Source: Phascolomyces articulosus
Taxonomy: Eukaryota; Mucoromycota; Mucoromycetes; Mucorales; Lichtheimiaceae
NCBI GenBank assembly: GCA_025677815.1
Contig: JAIXMP010000063.1
Location: forward strand, 1-64,000
DNA length: 64,000 bases
Reading direction: 5' to 3'
Shown: one piece after another, positions 47,511 to 60,889 of the stretch
Numbering within the stretch: position 1 is the first letter of the stretch
Layout: the number at the start of each line of letters is the position of its first letter
Made by a program: the position numbers and the translations under genes
The notes under the pieces: generated by a model
Database searches by the model: none
Told to the model about the DNA's origin: nothing
Seen by the model: only the letters and a program-made list of their open reading frames with translations

Positions 47511-50472
47511 ATTTGTTATTGTTGTTGCTTGCTTCTTGTTATAAAATAGTTGAAAAGAAAGAAAGTGAAAAAAAAGAAAAAATGACGATTGTTTTTTATT
47601 TGCTTTTTAAGAAGTAATTATCAGCTTAAATAATAAGCCGTTGAATAAAAAATTCCCTTTTTGCATGACGATGAAAGGAAAACCTCGCATTCATTACCGA
47701 GATAAAATCCCAATTTATACCCGGTTAATCAAAAGGACCGGGTAATACGAATCATACTATCGGCCCCGATAATCCCGCTTTCATAACAACGTTATTATCC
47801 CTGCTTTATTATATACATTTCTTCCCCTCATCCATCGTATCGTCTTAAGGAGTGGATATTATAATAAGTCTTTTTTGTCTTTTTGATTTATTCACGCCAC
47901 TTATTAAGGAGGAAGTATCCTATTGCATATCTGTTTATAATATTATGCAAAAACCATGAAAATACACACATATAAAAAACTGATTTGCCGATTCTCGGTT
48001 GTGCAGGAATGTTCCTTCGTGTGTCATTCTTGTTTGAATCACCTGTTTATTAAAATCGACTGAATTAAATCATTTTTTTCGTTGTCGTCTACTCATCATC
48101 ATCATCATCATCATCATCCTAATATGTTATATAATTATAATTATTTATACCACTGTATATATCATTCGATCTATATTAATGAAGTACTGATACTAATTAT
48201 TATCTTTTTTTCCAAGTCATTTCTTAAGTAATAATAATATGTTAAAAAAGAAAACCAGGATTAAACTAATATCCGATTACTCTATTTTTTTTGTCAGTTG
48301 ATCTGTCTTCTTTTTTTAACCTGCTCATTTTTATTGTCAATTACGGAACAAATGGAAGTTAAATCCGCTCATTCAATAAAACCCGCATCTTTTTAGGATT
48401 ATACATCTCTACTCATCTTATCATCACATATATAAAAATAAGAATTTTATGATGATATTAAAGTCCATCCACCTATTTGATCATTATTACATATTAGAAT
48501 ATCTCAAGCCCTTTTTTTTTTTGAAAAAAAGTGTGAAAAAAAGCTGCTGATCTTGTACTACTTGAAAATTTTTATTTCTCTCCCGGGACACATGATTTGT
48601 ACTTTTTATATAATTGAATTATTCAAGTACAGACAAGTTATATGGTGATTATAACTAAACAAGTGGTAGTAGTTGTAGTAGCAGTAGTACCACATTCCCA
48701 TCATAATTCTTGTAGTTACGGTTACTTTGGCTATTTATTCATAATTATCAAAACATATATATAAAGACACATGATCTCATAACCCATGAATAACTCGTTT
48801 ATGCCAAAAAAAAAAAAAAAATACGGTAAAATAATCAACTTCTTAATAATCAAAATAACGTATGTTAACTTTATCTTTTTTTTAATCCGTATACATTGAA
48901 TACATAGTAAGTTACAACGTCATCATGATATATGATTCATATAGAAAGACAATAAGTTATCCGCTTTCAATAAATAAAAAGGAAATCTTTTTTTTTTTTT
49001 TGTATATGGAAGTTTTTATACTTTGAGAACGAATCAGCTTTTCATTTTATGATCCACTGATGAAATAATCCTAATATAAAAAGAAGAGAAAGGCGGAGAG
49101 AGAGACCGACCTTAATAAAGAAATGAACGTGGAAGGAGATGGAATTACCTTTTTCCATTTGCTGACTACTCTATATCAAAAAAAACAGAGGACCTCTTTA
49201 TTGTATGAAGGTAATAATAATGATAATGAAAATTGTCCCTTGTAAATAATCAAAGTACAATATAACTTCTTTGGGAAACACAACAGTTGCTACGTTGTTG
49301 ACAAGTGCTGCGACTTGCTTGTTGAGATGTATCACTCACCACCAATATATATGAAGCACATGATAAAATTAAATGATAGTTGGTTAAATCCTAATTATTA
49401 ATTACAAAAGTATCTCATTCCCTTTCCCAGTTGGAAAATATAAGCAAGATCCATAGGGGAGAAGAAAAAGATGAATGTATTTTTCTCTCCTTAATTGAGA
49501 GATATGAAAGGAAGCAAAAAGCTGATCTCTCAAGCTTGTTATTATATGACACGTCTTATTTCTATTTTTGGATCTTATTTTAATGCTTGAAATTATGCCC
49601 GGAAAGCATTTTACCGAAACCCGATGCAGTCCTTGTTCTGGCATATTCTTCTTTTTTACATTTATCCAATGCTCCATTTGTAATAAGTAGTACTTTTAAT
49701 TCATCAAGGAAAAACATAACGTTAGTACTGTTATTATTATCTTTTCAGTAAAACTCAGAATTTCAAAGCATATACAGTTTAGCCTTTCTTCTTGGCATTT
49801 GAAAAAAAAAGAATTTGGTCTTCTTGGCGAAAAAATCAACAAAAAAAAAAAAAAAAAAAGAGATAGATTCTTCTGTAAAGAAGACTAGATCATCCTCAAT
49901 AATCAGCATTATCATTGGATTATCTGATGGTCTTGTTTAAAATAGAACCCTGGAAATAACGTTTTCTAGGGACCGGATACGCAAAAATAATATTTCCAGA
50001 AGCTACTTAGTATTTGTTGATCGTACTAAGATAGAACAACAAACATCGTTGCTTATTTTTATTTAATCTTATTTTTAGGTGTATATTTCATTTTTACCTA
50101 GTATCATTATTTAGTTATAGGTAATCGACTAATCATATACTTTTGCTACACCATGATATCATTAGCTACTCATCATGACGGAGCACGTTGAGTGAACGCA
50201 ATAGTATATATGTTTCTTCTTTATCATTATATACATATGCAAAATAAAGTAGTCATTTTATTAATCTGGGGGTAATAACATAGTTTGATATTAAGCAAAT
50301 ATGGAGGAGGTATAGCTTGATTATATTGCAAAAAAGTTCAGTATTATATAAGCAACAAAAAAGAAGCAGTTCATGTGTATAGAAGAAGGGTAATTCATAG
50401 TATAAGACTGGAGAAAATATGTGAAAATTGAATGGTTGACGTAAAAAAAAACATATATACTACTACTACTTT
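47511..50472. other. Long intergenic region
   Basis: About 2.9 kb without a supported gene. The left end is the cyclin promoter, with ACCCGG...CCGGGT (47720-47745) and GGCCCC/CGGCCC words near 47760. It contains a TCA/ATC repeat (48096-48120) and long A/T runs. The 91-codon minus frame at 49402-49677 shows no domain, start context or splice partner. Confidence 0.45.
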
Positions 50473-53400
50473 TCAATGGGAGGAAGAGGAGGATTCAATA
50501 AGATATTTGTTATTATCATTATCAATATCTTCAACGTTTAAGAAGTCATCATCCTTCCCAAACCAATCTGGAATAGAGGATGACCTTTCGTTGAGATTGA
50601 CTTGGTGTGAGTCTCCATCTAAAGAAATAATAACATAATAATCATGTGTTTAATCACCAATCATGGTAGATCGAAAGGAATTATCAAAAACAGTCTATTT
50701 TTATGGACAGTCAAAGTAATAAACGTATTATCTTACCGATTGCAGGTCCTATAATTTCCAATTTTCGTTTGACAAGGGGCCAAAGAAAGCTATCTAATAA
50801 ATTACAGAACAAAGGAAATTGTTATTATAAATCAGACACATTAGGTATATAGCATCTACAGTATCCAAATTCATATTATTATTTACCAATTGTATCCATT
50901 GATAAAATATAAATGACGGTGACTGGACCTACTCTTCCAGTTCGCTATATAAAGAAAAGTAGGAGGGGGGGGCTTATTAATTAGTGTTCTATTTATTTCA
51001 TCAGAAACTGAACAACTATCAATTAGTAATCACAACTGCGACAAAAAGCATATTTTTTTTACATGGGCTCTGTCTTCTGCTTGTAACAAATGTGCTGGAT
51101 TCCAATAAAGCTCTGCAAACAAGACTACAATGGATGTTGTTGTAAGAAAAGTATAAGTTATATCGAATAGGCAATCAATACTAGAACTGATGGAACATGA
51201 ACTATTTCTATTACCACCAATTCTCCAACCGACCGATCCCACATTATTATATGTATACCTAAATCGGCTGCACTCAAGTTCAATCCAAAGCCAATGACTA
51301 AACTCAATATAGCAACCCGTATTTTTGAATCAGGAGCTTGGAATGCATCACATAATGGCTGTCGCAAAGATTGTCTTGTCGAACCATCAATTCTAATAAA
51401 AGCAGTCTATATAAAATAATACAGTATCACAGACGTCAAGTAAATAAATGTATACTTTTTCCCTTATTACAAATAAATAAAAGAGATATTCAGTAATTCA
51501 AAATTTAGTTACCTGTTTTTTTGACACACATTGTTCAATAGCGTTCAACATAGAATGATGATATGCAAAAATAACCATTTTATCATTGGTATGATCGAGT
51601 GTATGCTCAATATACTGTTGAACCACTGGAATTTTGGCTTTTCCTGAATCAGAAAACTATTTAGTTATATAAAAGAAAAGGCATATCATGAGTTATTATT
51701 AGCACCATCTTTCCCTCTCTTTTTTTTTGGAAAAAAATGAATTGCATTTGTATAGAAAGTAAATTACAATAATTACCCACTGTAAAATTGTTCCTTTTCT
51801 CTCTTCACTGGCGATTGGAATACTAGATATCTTTTTTCTTGTCGCGGTCAGACTTTTTTTCATCAAGGTGGCCACATCCATCAATACAACTTGACGCCTT
51901 TTCTTTGGTAATTGATCACCCACATCTTCTTTGAGTCGTCGTACCAATATAGTTTTTGTCAAAAGAAAATGGAGTTCTTCTAAATATTGGGCACCTAATA
52001 CAACGGTTATATTATTTGAAAAATGATGAGTCGCTTTAAAACATAAATATATTTTCCATAGGATAATAAAGCAAGCTTTTTTTAAAATATACCTGTGTAT
52101 TTTCTTCCCCAACCATCTCTTGCTGATAATCCACCACAATAACGTTCACCAAACTGTTCTTCCGATGTAAAAATATCAGGACGAAGTGCACTCATCTGGC
52201 TAAACAATTCAATGGGTCTTGAAAGGGCAGGTGTACCCGTCAAAAGTAACACTCGTTTAGCTTTTTTCAAAACAGGAACAAGAGCTTGCGTTCGTTTGGC
52301 CTGTATATATAATCAGCACCTTCCTTTTTTTTTGTACATTTTTGTTTCATCATTCAATCAGTTTATTATATATATATATATATAAGCTTACCGAGAAATT
52401 TTTGATATAATGGCTCTCGTCACAAATAACAATTTTAAATTCGGCGTCCACAATATTACATATTCTTCGTGTTGCTAAATCGTAGCTAGTCACCCAGAAT
52501 TTAATGTTATTGCTTGCATCATCATTGTTGTCGCCAGGTCTTTTCACTCGTGTAGGAGCATTATATCCATAGCCTTTGCTATTTGAAAAAGATCCACCAG
52601 GAGATGCACCAATACTATGTGTGTCGTCTGTCGTAGTAGCTTTTAACTGCTTCTTTTTTGGAAGCTGAGCCATTTGTATCCCTTGAGTAATAATACCAAT
52701 TTCATGCTCAACGATGTCTGTCCAACGTAAAAGCTCATTTTTCCAGGTGATACGGACGGATGAAGGGCACACCACAAGAACAGGCCATTCATCCAAATAA
52801 GAATAGGCAATAGCAATGGCTTGTACTGTTTTTCCGAGATCCATCTCATCCCCAAGTAGCAGTCTTCCTCTCCATTGAATTCCTTTCTTTACTCCTTCAC
52901 GTTGATAGGATACAAGCTCTGGCCATAAATCCAAATCTTGAACAAGTTTCATGCATTCATTAAATTCTTCCTTGTCTTCCACATAACTATCATCTTTTCC
53001 ATCCTCTTGATTGATGGCATCCACCACGTTGTCATGTTGCTGTTGTTGTTCTTTATCCATTCCAATACCATCATCAAGGACTTTAATAACATTAGCAGGA
53101 AGGGGTAGTATATCAAATGTTGGTGTTGATGATAACGTTTGTTGTTGCGTCAATGTTTGAATTGCATGTCTGTATGCTTCCTTGGTTGTTGGGATCAACC
53201 ATGTACCATTTTCATAAGACATTATAAAACCATTCATGAGGTTTAGTAATCGTTTCTCGTCATGAACATTTAGACCGTTCAAATAGATAGCAATTTGGGT
53301 AGTTGATTTTACAAAAAAATGGATAGACGGCTTTATGTTGTTTCTAATAGTTGTTTGCTCAAAAGTATCGGAAGTGGTTGCAGTTGTTAGTTGACGCGGT

Positions 53401-53963
53401 GTACCATCATCCCAAAGAAAAAATCCACAGAGGTTGGTCGAACACTATTATAATAGTATGAAACAAGAGAAAAGATCATTGATATTCTTAGAATCTTGGG
53501 GAGAATCTTGTATCATTCAAGCTGAAAGAAAAAAAAAATAACGAAAATGATAAAAAATACATTGTAAAACCATCGACCATGATTTTCGTTAAGCTTTTTG
53601 GTAACAAGATGTCGAGCAGGTTTGTTACAACGACATTTTACCAAAGGATTACCAGTACCAACAGTAGTAGGTGAGATACTAGCTATTGTATTATTTGAGG
53701 AAGTAATTCCTCCAATATTAGAAGGCTGTTGTGGGGTATCATCGTCCCAGGCAAAAAACTGACACGTTTTGGTTTGACACTATAATATAATTTTTTATGC
53801 ACGGTCATCATTATCGACATGTTACATAACGGAACGCGTTTAGGGAGGGTTTAAAAAAAAAAGAAATATAGTATCATACAGTATAAAACCATCTACCTTG
53901 ATTATGGTTGGACTTTATCGTAACTAGATGTTGAGCAGGCTTGTTACATTTACACCGAATCAT
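50473..53963 (-). CDS. SNF2-family helicase, SMARCAL1/HARP-like, with two GRF zinc fingers
   Basis: DNA-dependent ATPase likely to anneal or remodel stalled replication forks. Start 53963 (MIRCKCNKPAQHLVTIKSN) opens the first GRF finger (NQGRWFYT, CQTKTCQFFAWDDDTP). A second copy follows (KCRCNKPARHLVTKKLNENH, GRWFYNV, CSTNLCGFFLWDDGTP). The SNF2 N-lobe has YQREGVKKGIQWRGRLLLGD, then EMDLGKTVQAIAIAYSYLDE (a P-loop with Asp for the usual Gly), VVCPSSVRITWKNELLRW, motif II DESHYIKN and motif III LLLTGTPALSRPIELFSQ. The C-lobe has KMVIFAYHHSML, GSTRQSLRQPL, GFGLNLSAADL and NPAHLLQAEDRAHR (motif VI). The tail is acidic, ending ESSSSSH. About twelve exons. DESH and WNPAHLLQAEDRAHR point to the SMARCAL1/ZRANB3 branch rather than Swi2/ISWI. 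Confidence 0.88.
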
Positions 53964-55808
53964 ATTACTAAAATCTTGAAAGCAAAAAAAAAAAAGAAAA
54001 GAAAAAGGGAAGAAAACCTTTTTATTAATATGAGCTAATTAGGTCTATTTATGATAGAAAATCATGAATGTTGTGGATAGAATGATTAATCAAATTTAAA
54101 CAACATGCTCAACAAAAAAAATAGTCTGCATAATGTTTGTGTTACCTTCTTAGTATATGACGGTGGGGCGATAATAAAAAGTTTCAAGTATTTTATATAG
54201 TATTTTAGCGATAGAAACCTAGGCATATTTATCTATCCTTATTACATGTCTAGAAAATAATGCCAATATCAGGTTTAGATAAACTGAATACCTGTAGCAC
54301 TTCTTATTTCCTTCATAATAAAAATTAGACAATTCTATCATGCTTAATTGAGTATCGCAAAGGTTACTTTATTCTTTTTTTTTGCATTTCCAGACCTTTC
54401 GATAGGAGTTGGTTCATCACCAGTTACCACTAATAGGACCATTTATTACTACTTATCCTACGATAAAATGCCTATTATCACTCAGTAAAAAAAAAAAACT
54501 ATACGTGAATATATAATAGTTGGTACATAAAGACCTGCAGAAATATACTTGCTGATCAACAATATACTACGAGGAGAATGAAAATACTGCCTTACCATAT
54601 AGTTTAATAGCAAAAATATACCTCCATTTCTATAAACACTTCGTATTAGACAAGAGATATAATAGGTGCTACAATTTGACTCTCAGGTTTTTTTATTGCA
54701 ATGACAGGATTTCAAGCCTGAATATGAAAATCGGCAGCATACTACAAAATATTTTTATTTATTAAAATGTATAACCTCCTACATTATTAGTTACTTTTTT
54801 GCATAAGGCATTATATCACTGACCAGTGGATTGGTATTGCTTTTATCAGTGATACCAATTTCGAATCGTTTTGTCCGATTTGAAAGTATGCAAATATTCG
54901 ATGTTGCGTTTTTTGTGCATTGTTCAAACTTACGCACTTGTTCTACATCTGATTTCGTGTATTCGTAGGATGAAAGAATCTCGCAACTTTAATACCATAT
55001 GTTATCAAGAATAATATTTGGATTATGTTACCAAAACCATCATAATCCTTCTTCATTTTTTTATGTAGTTCGTAAAACAATTTCACGACTAAAACAAGTA
55101 TTAGGTAAAGTTGTTGTCTACGTGAATATATTGGGCCTTCTATTTTATTTAGAATATATACAATCTAAGTTTGAAGTAACACACAATACATACGCCCTGT
55201 TACGCTGCAAAGATTTCATGCACTCCTAAAAATAAGAATATTGATAATAAACTAGTATCATGGCTCTTTTTATTTGTATAATTAAAATTGTTATCATTGC
55301 TCGTATTGATACCAAATTACATACCTTCAACAACTAATCCAAGGCACCGTTTATGAAATCATAATTCTACTCATTTGTATATACCTGTGAAATTCATGGG
55401 ATCATCCTGTCCTATTCATCGTCGCAGGCAAGACATTTGGGTATCTATATACACTTTCTTATACTACTAATGAAGAATCTCTATTATTATGCGATCTCTA
55501 TTACTATCATTATTAGTATTTGCTCTTATGATATAATTACCTTTAAAATACCTGTAAAACAACAATTATCAATAATAAAAATGAAAAAAGGATATTCGTC
55601 GACCTTGTTCAAATAGTAACCTAGTGCTTAATTATTATTGATCAATTCTGCATTACATTTAGTTACAATTATTGCACCTATTATTGGTTACACGAACCTT
55701 GAAATAGCTCAATGAGAAACTCAGTTGAGGAACACTTGGCATACACAAACACATATTCTGCTCTTCTTTCCATTCTAGTCAACTTTTTATTTTATTTTAT
55801 TTGCAACC
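53964..55808. other. Divergent intergenic region
   Basis: Promoter DNA of the helicase (-) and the exomer gene (+). AT-rich, no recognised site. The plus frame at 54999-55229 (76 codons) has no domain or splice context and is not called. Confidence 0.45.
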
Positions 55809-58800
55809 ATGGGTGAAATGCTCAAAGATGTTCCCGAGTTCTTTGAAACAGAACTTGGTGAGAGCATTATTGCCAGAACTGATGCTTTAGGTAAATTATC
55901 TCCAAGACATGTAAAAAAAACACTATCACGCGTTTTAGGAGTCAACATGAACATACCTACAGTAATATAGCACTACGTGTTTTTTTTTGTTGAAGCTTTT
56001 ACGCGCTTTTTTTTTTTTGGTACCTGAAAATTTACATCATCTCGTCCATGTTTATTAATATATTTTTCCATTAGGTACATTTCGTGAATTAGGTCCTCCT
56101 GACCTTTGTCATATCATCAAGACAAATGCAAAACCTGGTGTTCGAGAGGTAAAAAAAAAAAAAAAAAGAAACATAGGATTATCTTTACTTTCTTCATGCC
56201 ACCCCATTTTCACCATCGAAGCTCTCATTATAATTGATTAACGTTTATACGGACATGTATATAAATATAGTTGGGAAGTTATCATTATGTTTCAGGTGTC
56301 GACGCCTCTTCATCAGCTACTCTTGCAGCTTATTTGAACTCATTGACATATTCTATGGTACTAATAACAACAACAACAACAACAAAAAGAACGTTACGAG
56401 ACGTTGATTTTATAAATAAGATAGACCACTGTATCCAAAAACTTTCTATTGACAACAACTATATTTATTATTACCTTTTGTTATCAATTATAGGACGATA
56501 CCCAGTCATGGTTTTCGAAATCAAATGCTTGGAGAATTCGTTCTGGAATATATTGGTATTTATTATTTCAGTTTTTCCGGCAATAGAAAAAGATGAAAAA
56601 AAATGGGGTCATGATCATGGTTGGAATTAATTACAGGACATATTTATATATTAATATTCTTTTTTTAATTAAAATTCTAAAGCTGTTTCAATGCTTTCTC
56701 TCGGGTTGATGTTCGTGTGGAAGTCAAGATTCCAGGAGGTGTTGAATATTATTTTGTGGATGTACGAGGTGAACGGTAAATGCAAATATTGATTTCTTTG
56801 GAACGAAGAGTATGGATGTATTTTTCTCATGACACTTATCAATTTTTTTTCCATCATTATTAAAATAGACATGAAGTGACGCAGGCCATTTGGCAAGAAA
56901 CATATCTCTCTGCAGTCCTTCGTGCAATCCTTTATTCAGATGACAGCTATTATCGTTTGGCAGGTTATCGTAAGATTGATCCAATCACTAGTTTACATGC
57001 CGAAGCCAAGTTCCTTGAAGCTGTAGAGGCTTTATACTGGAAGGGTAAGCAGAACAATAATCTAATGGGTAACAAATATTTTTTTTCATTATGATTAACT
57101 GGTTGCTGATTCGTATGTATGTGTGTTTCTTAGGTTGGCAACTTGGTAGCAAACCTGAAATCCAGGTAGCAACATCAGTTCATAACCATTTGACTGCTGG
57201 TGTTATGAAATATTTTGGTGATAGTTTCCGTTATGGACCTGCTATTGAATTATTCCAAAAACTTCAAAAGAAAGATCCCGAAGTAGGTGCGTTACTTGCT
57301 GAATCATATATTGGGGCTAACGAAGAAACCAAGGCTGTTAAAGTGTTATATGAGAACCTTAAGTTGGCTTCTTTGAGTTATCCTCTTCTCCATGTCCAAG
57401 TTGACTTTTTACGCAGCAAGGTAAAGGAAAAGAAAGAGAGAAACAGCTTACTCTTTTATAAAATGTATATTTGTAGCACTTGATTGTATGGATATTAATG
57501 CTGTAACGGTTTGGATTTATATATATAGGGAAAATATGATATGGCATTGCAATTGGCCAAGTATGCAGTAAATACCACCCCTTCTGAATTTCTTACATGG
57601 GCCAAGTTAACTGATGGTTTGTATCAACTCAAATAAACAGTACTGCCAAATCACATTGTTTTACTGCACACATATTAACTTTTTTTTAAAAAAAAAATCT
57701 CTTAGTGTACATCGACATTGGAGATTATAAAAACGTAACATATTTTTTGTTTAATTTTACTTTATTTTATCTGGATTAATAATTAACTTGTATTGCTTTT
57801 TTATCTTAGGCTCTTTTGACTTTGAATTCATGCCCCATGTTTACTTACAGCGAACGTGATATGCACCGAATGCCTGCGCCTCAGAAAACTCATTTACCCA
57901 TCAAGCAAGATATCGTTAAATCAGGTATCATGGAAGATGATACTGTTGGTAGAGAAGGCGAGGTAAAAAAAAAAAAAAAAGAGAATATGGTTATTTAATT
58001 ATTTTCTGGAGCTAAAGAGTGGATCAAACTATCTATAAATGCTATGTTGGAAACTGATAAAATAATTTCTATTTATACAATGAAAATCTAGCCTGATCCC
58101 AACTTGCTACGTCTACCAGCACCTGCTTTACATGGTACCTTTGCCAAAGCATACTCATTACTTACTAGATTGGCTGCCAAGATTGGTTGGGATGATTTGT
58201 TGAAATGCCGATCAGGTGTATTTGTTATGGAAGAAGAATATCGTATCTTAAAGGCCAAGGAAGAAGAACGTAAGACCAGCATTTCACAACATAGTTCCAA
58301 GGCTCCAAAGGATTCATCTACACCTTCAGTACAGACAGCAAGCACAACACCAAGCACTGTTGATCAGGAAGATGGAAGTGAAAAGAAAGAAGAGGAAGAT
58401 AGTGAGAAACAAGAACAGACTGAAGAAACCACTGAAGATACAGAAAAGAAGGAAGATGTTCATGAAGATAAGGATGATGACAACACCAACAAAGAAGAAA
58501 TTGTTGAAAAGATGGAGAATGTTGATTTGAATGAAGAGTCTGAGGCATCAGATTTACCAAAGATGGATGAACATTCTTTGGAACGACCACAACAAGCTGC
58601 TGAAGAATCAAAGGTAATTCCCCCCCCCCCGAGTAAAATCAACAGACTTCTCTTTCTTTTCTGTAAATAGACAGTGTCATAACAGCGTGTTTTTATTTTA
58701 TTTTAAGGATGGAAATGAACCGGCAGCAAGCGCACAAGATTCAAGCTTTTCATTTGGAAACAAGCGTCTTTGCGAGCGATGGTTGGATAATCTCTTTATG

Positions 58801-59441
58801 GTTTTATACGAAGATTTACGAGTATACACTTTTTGGAGAACAGAAGCAGCGCATTATCGTTCGCAACAAATGCCATATCGCAAAACTGGTACCGAATGGG
58901 AACTTTTGGGTGATCTCGCTTTAAGACTCTGGCATGAGGTAATTAAACAATCGATGTTTATGTCAATTTCCAACAGAAAGAAATCAGACATTAATTTAAT
59001 CTTTTATTGATATATTTAATAAGAATGAAGCAAGGGAATCATACGAATTGTGTTTGGATCACAAGTTCTCTGCAAAGGCATGGATGAAATTATTGGAAAT
59101 CTATGCCAAGGAAGGCAATGTACAAAAGGCATTACTTGCTGCTGTCAAATTGACAGTGTATCACGAACGTTGGTACCATGAAATTGTGGTGAGTTATTTT
59201 TCTTTCTAATTCTATTCCAAGGTATTTGGAGAATTTATCTTGGGTGTTAATTATTATTTTGGATTTATATTAGTATCCAACGGAAATTGCCTGTAATTTG
59301 AACAAACTGATTCGTAAAGAAGGTCTTTCCAAGATGCAAAATATATTAACATCAATGAATCTTCCAAGACCAGTACAATCACTTATAACCCGATACTTTG
59401 ATTATGGTGAATTATTCAAAGTTGAAGGCTACGAATTTTAA
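55809..59441 (+). CDS. Exomer component (ChAPs family, CHS6/BUD7/BCH1-like)
   Basis: Cargo adaptor that with Chs5 and Arf1 exports chitin synthase and other membrane proteins from the trans-Golgi. About a dozen exons. Start MGEMLKDVPEFFETELGESI at 55809; the next exons give GTFRELGPPDLCHIIKTN and VGSYHYVSGVDASSSATLAA, the conserved ChAPs N-terminus. Then come the RVEVKIPGGVEYYFVDVRG block, TQAIWQETYLSAVLRAIL, TPR-like repeats (FRYGPAIELFQKLQKKDPEV, GKYDMALQLAKYAVNTTPSE), DVYIDIGDYKN with ALLTLNSCPMFTY, the block ERWLDNLFMVLYEDLRVYTF with YRKTGTEWELLGDLALRLWH, and final repeats ending FKVEGYEF. An acidic Glu/Lys/Asp-rich insert of about 110 residues (58260-58610) interrupts the C-terminal half. 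Which yeast paralogue it matches cannot be decided, so no symbol is given. Confidence 0.9.
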
Positions 59442-60850
59442 TCGAAGTTATAAATAGGAAAATATGGTTCTGTTTTAGGAAAACACTCTTGAACTAAAAA
59501 CAACGACTGATACTCTTACCCAAATCCGTTTACTATCAAACTAAACCGCAACACTTATATTATATTAATTTCTCAATATAAAAATATTTTATTATATAAA
59601 GACAGTAAAACAATCATCTAAATATCTCATATATATTTATTATCAACTGTTTTTTTTAAAAAAAAAAGTTATGTGACCAGAAAAAATATGAGAGAAAAAG
59701 GAAGAAAAGAAGCTCTCAACATGAATCATACACTGATGTGTGGATGGCTTTAATAATGGACACTAACAAGGTCTTGGGCACTTGAATGTCAACAATCCTT
59801 CCAAAGAAACCAAAAATGGTGTTAACTTTGGATATAGTTTTTTTGTTGGTAGTGCCATATATAAATCTGATTTTGTTAAGTGAGAAGAGGGTATTTCACC
59901 ATTGGGACCTATGGAAGACAGGAATTTTGTTATTTATTGATTTCAAGTTATAAACATATAGAACACAAATTACTCGACCTTATTAGAGAGTGGAAGGAAG
60001 AACATTTTGAGGTTCTATCCGTTAGGATGACTGGATAATATTAGACGATGGCAGCGTTTGGCTGGTCAAAAACAAACTGACAGTTGTGTACATGCCACAT
60101 CGATAAAATGGCACAATTAATAAAAGTGCAAATGTAGATATGCGAAATTCTCTTGAGCTGTAAACTTGATGTGTATACAACATGGTTTTTTCTTTGCTGT
60201 ATACCCCTTTCTCGTGGCTCATCGACAAATAGGTTCAAATAATGAAAGGAAAGAATTTGAATAAAAAAATATTTGCAATAGTATGCGTATATATGAATTA
60301 TTTTTTATACATGTTATGAGTAAACAAAGGGAGCAACGAAGAATTAGAATATAAACATATTTAGTCCAACAACGTAATTCTTGCATAATTATGCTACATA
60401 GGAGTTCCAAAAAAATCATTTAAAACTTACACGTTTTTAAGCTCTGAGCCGCTCCCCCCAACAAACCGTATCTCATAAGAAGATCCCAGTACCTGCGCCG
60501 CTAATTATGGTACGCCAACAACGTATGAGACTAGCCCATACTCTTACAACATATGCTCCTGTACCTCGCGTCACGTGCCCGTGAAAAATGGGAAACGGCG
60601 TTTTACATAATTCGCGTAAGTCCGATGTGTTAGTTTTATTGCTTCACAATGCCCACTTCAAAGTAACCTCTCATGGGTTGCGCCAATCATTCTCTTTTAC
60701 TGAAATTGAATGACTCGCCAAAGCGGCCTCACCCGATCGAAAGCCAAAGCCCAATGGATCCTTCTTGCGAAGTAGCGAATCTGTGAGGAACCAACCCCTA
60801 AAAATATATATTAACACTTGTTAGAATATGTTCTAATAAAGTGTTTACAA

Positions 60851-60889
<39 letters not shown>

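Noticed and set aside
49402..49677. 91-codon minus frame
   Set aside because: No domain, no neighbouring exon and low-information composition; could not be distinguished from chance.
60440..60800. Possible tRNA or rRNA gene
   Set aside because: I looked for paired acceptor arms and a GTTCGAATC-type B box and found none; no rRNA signature either.
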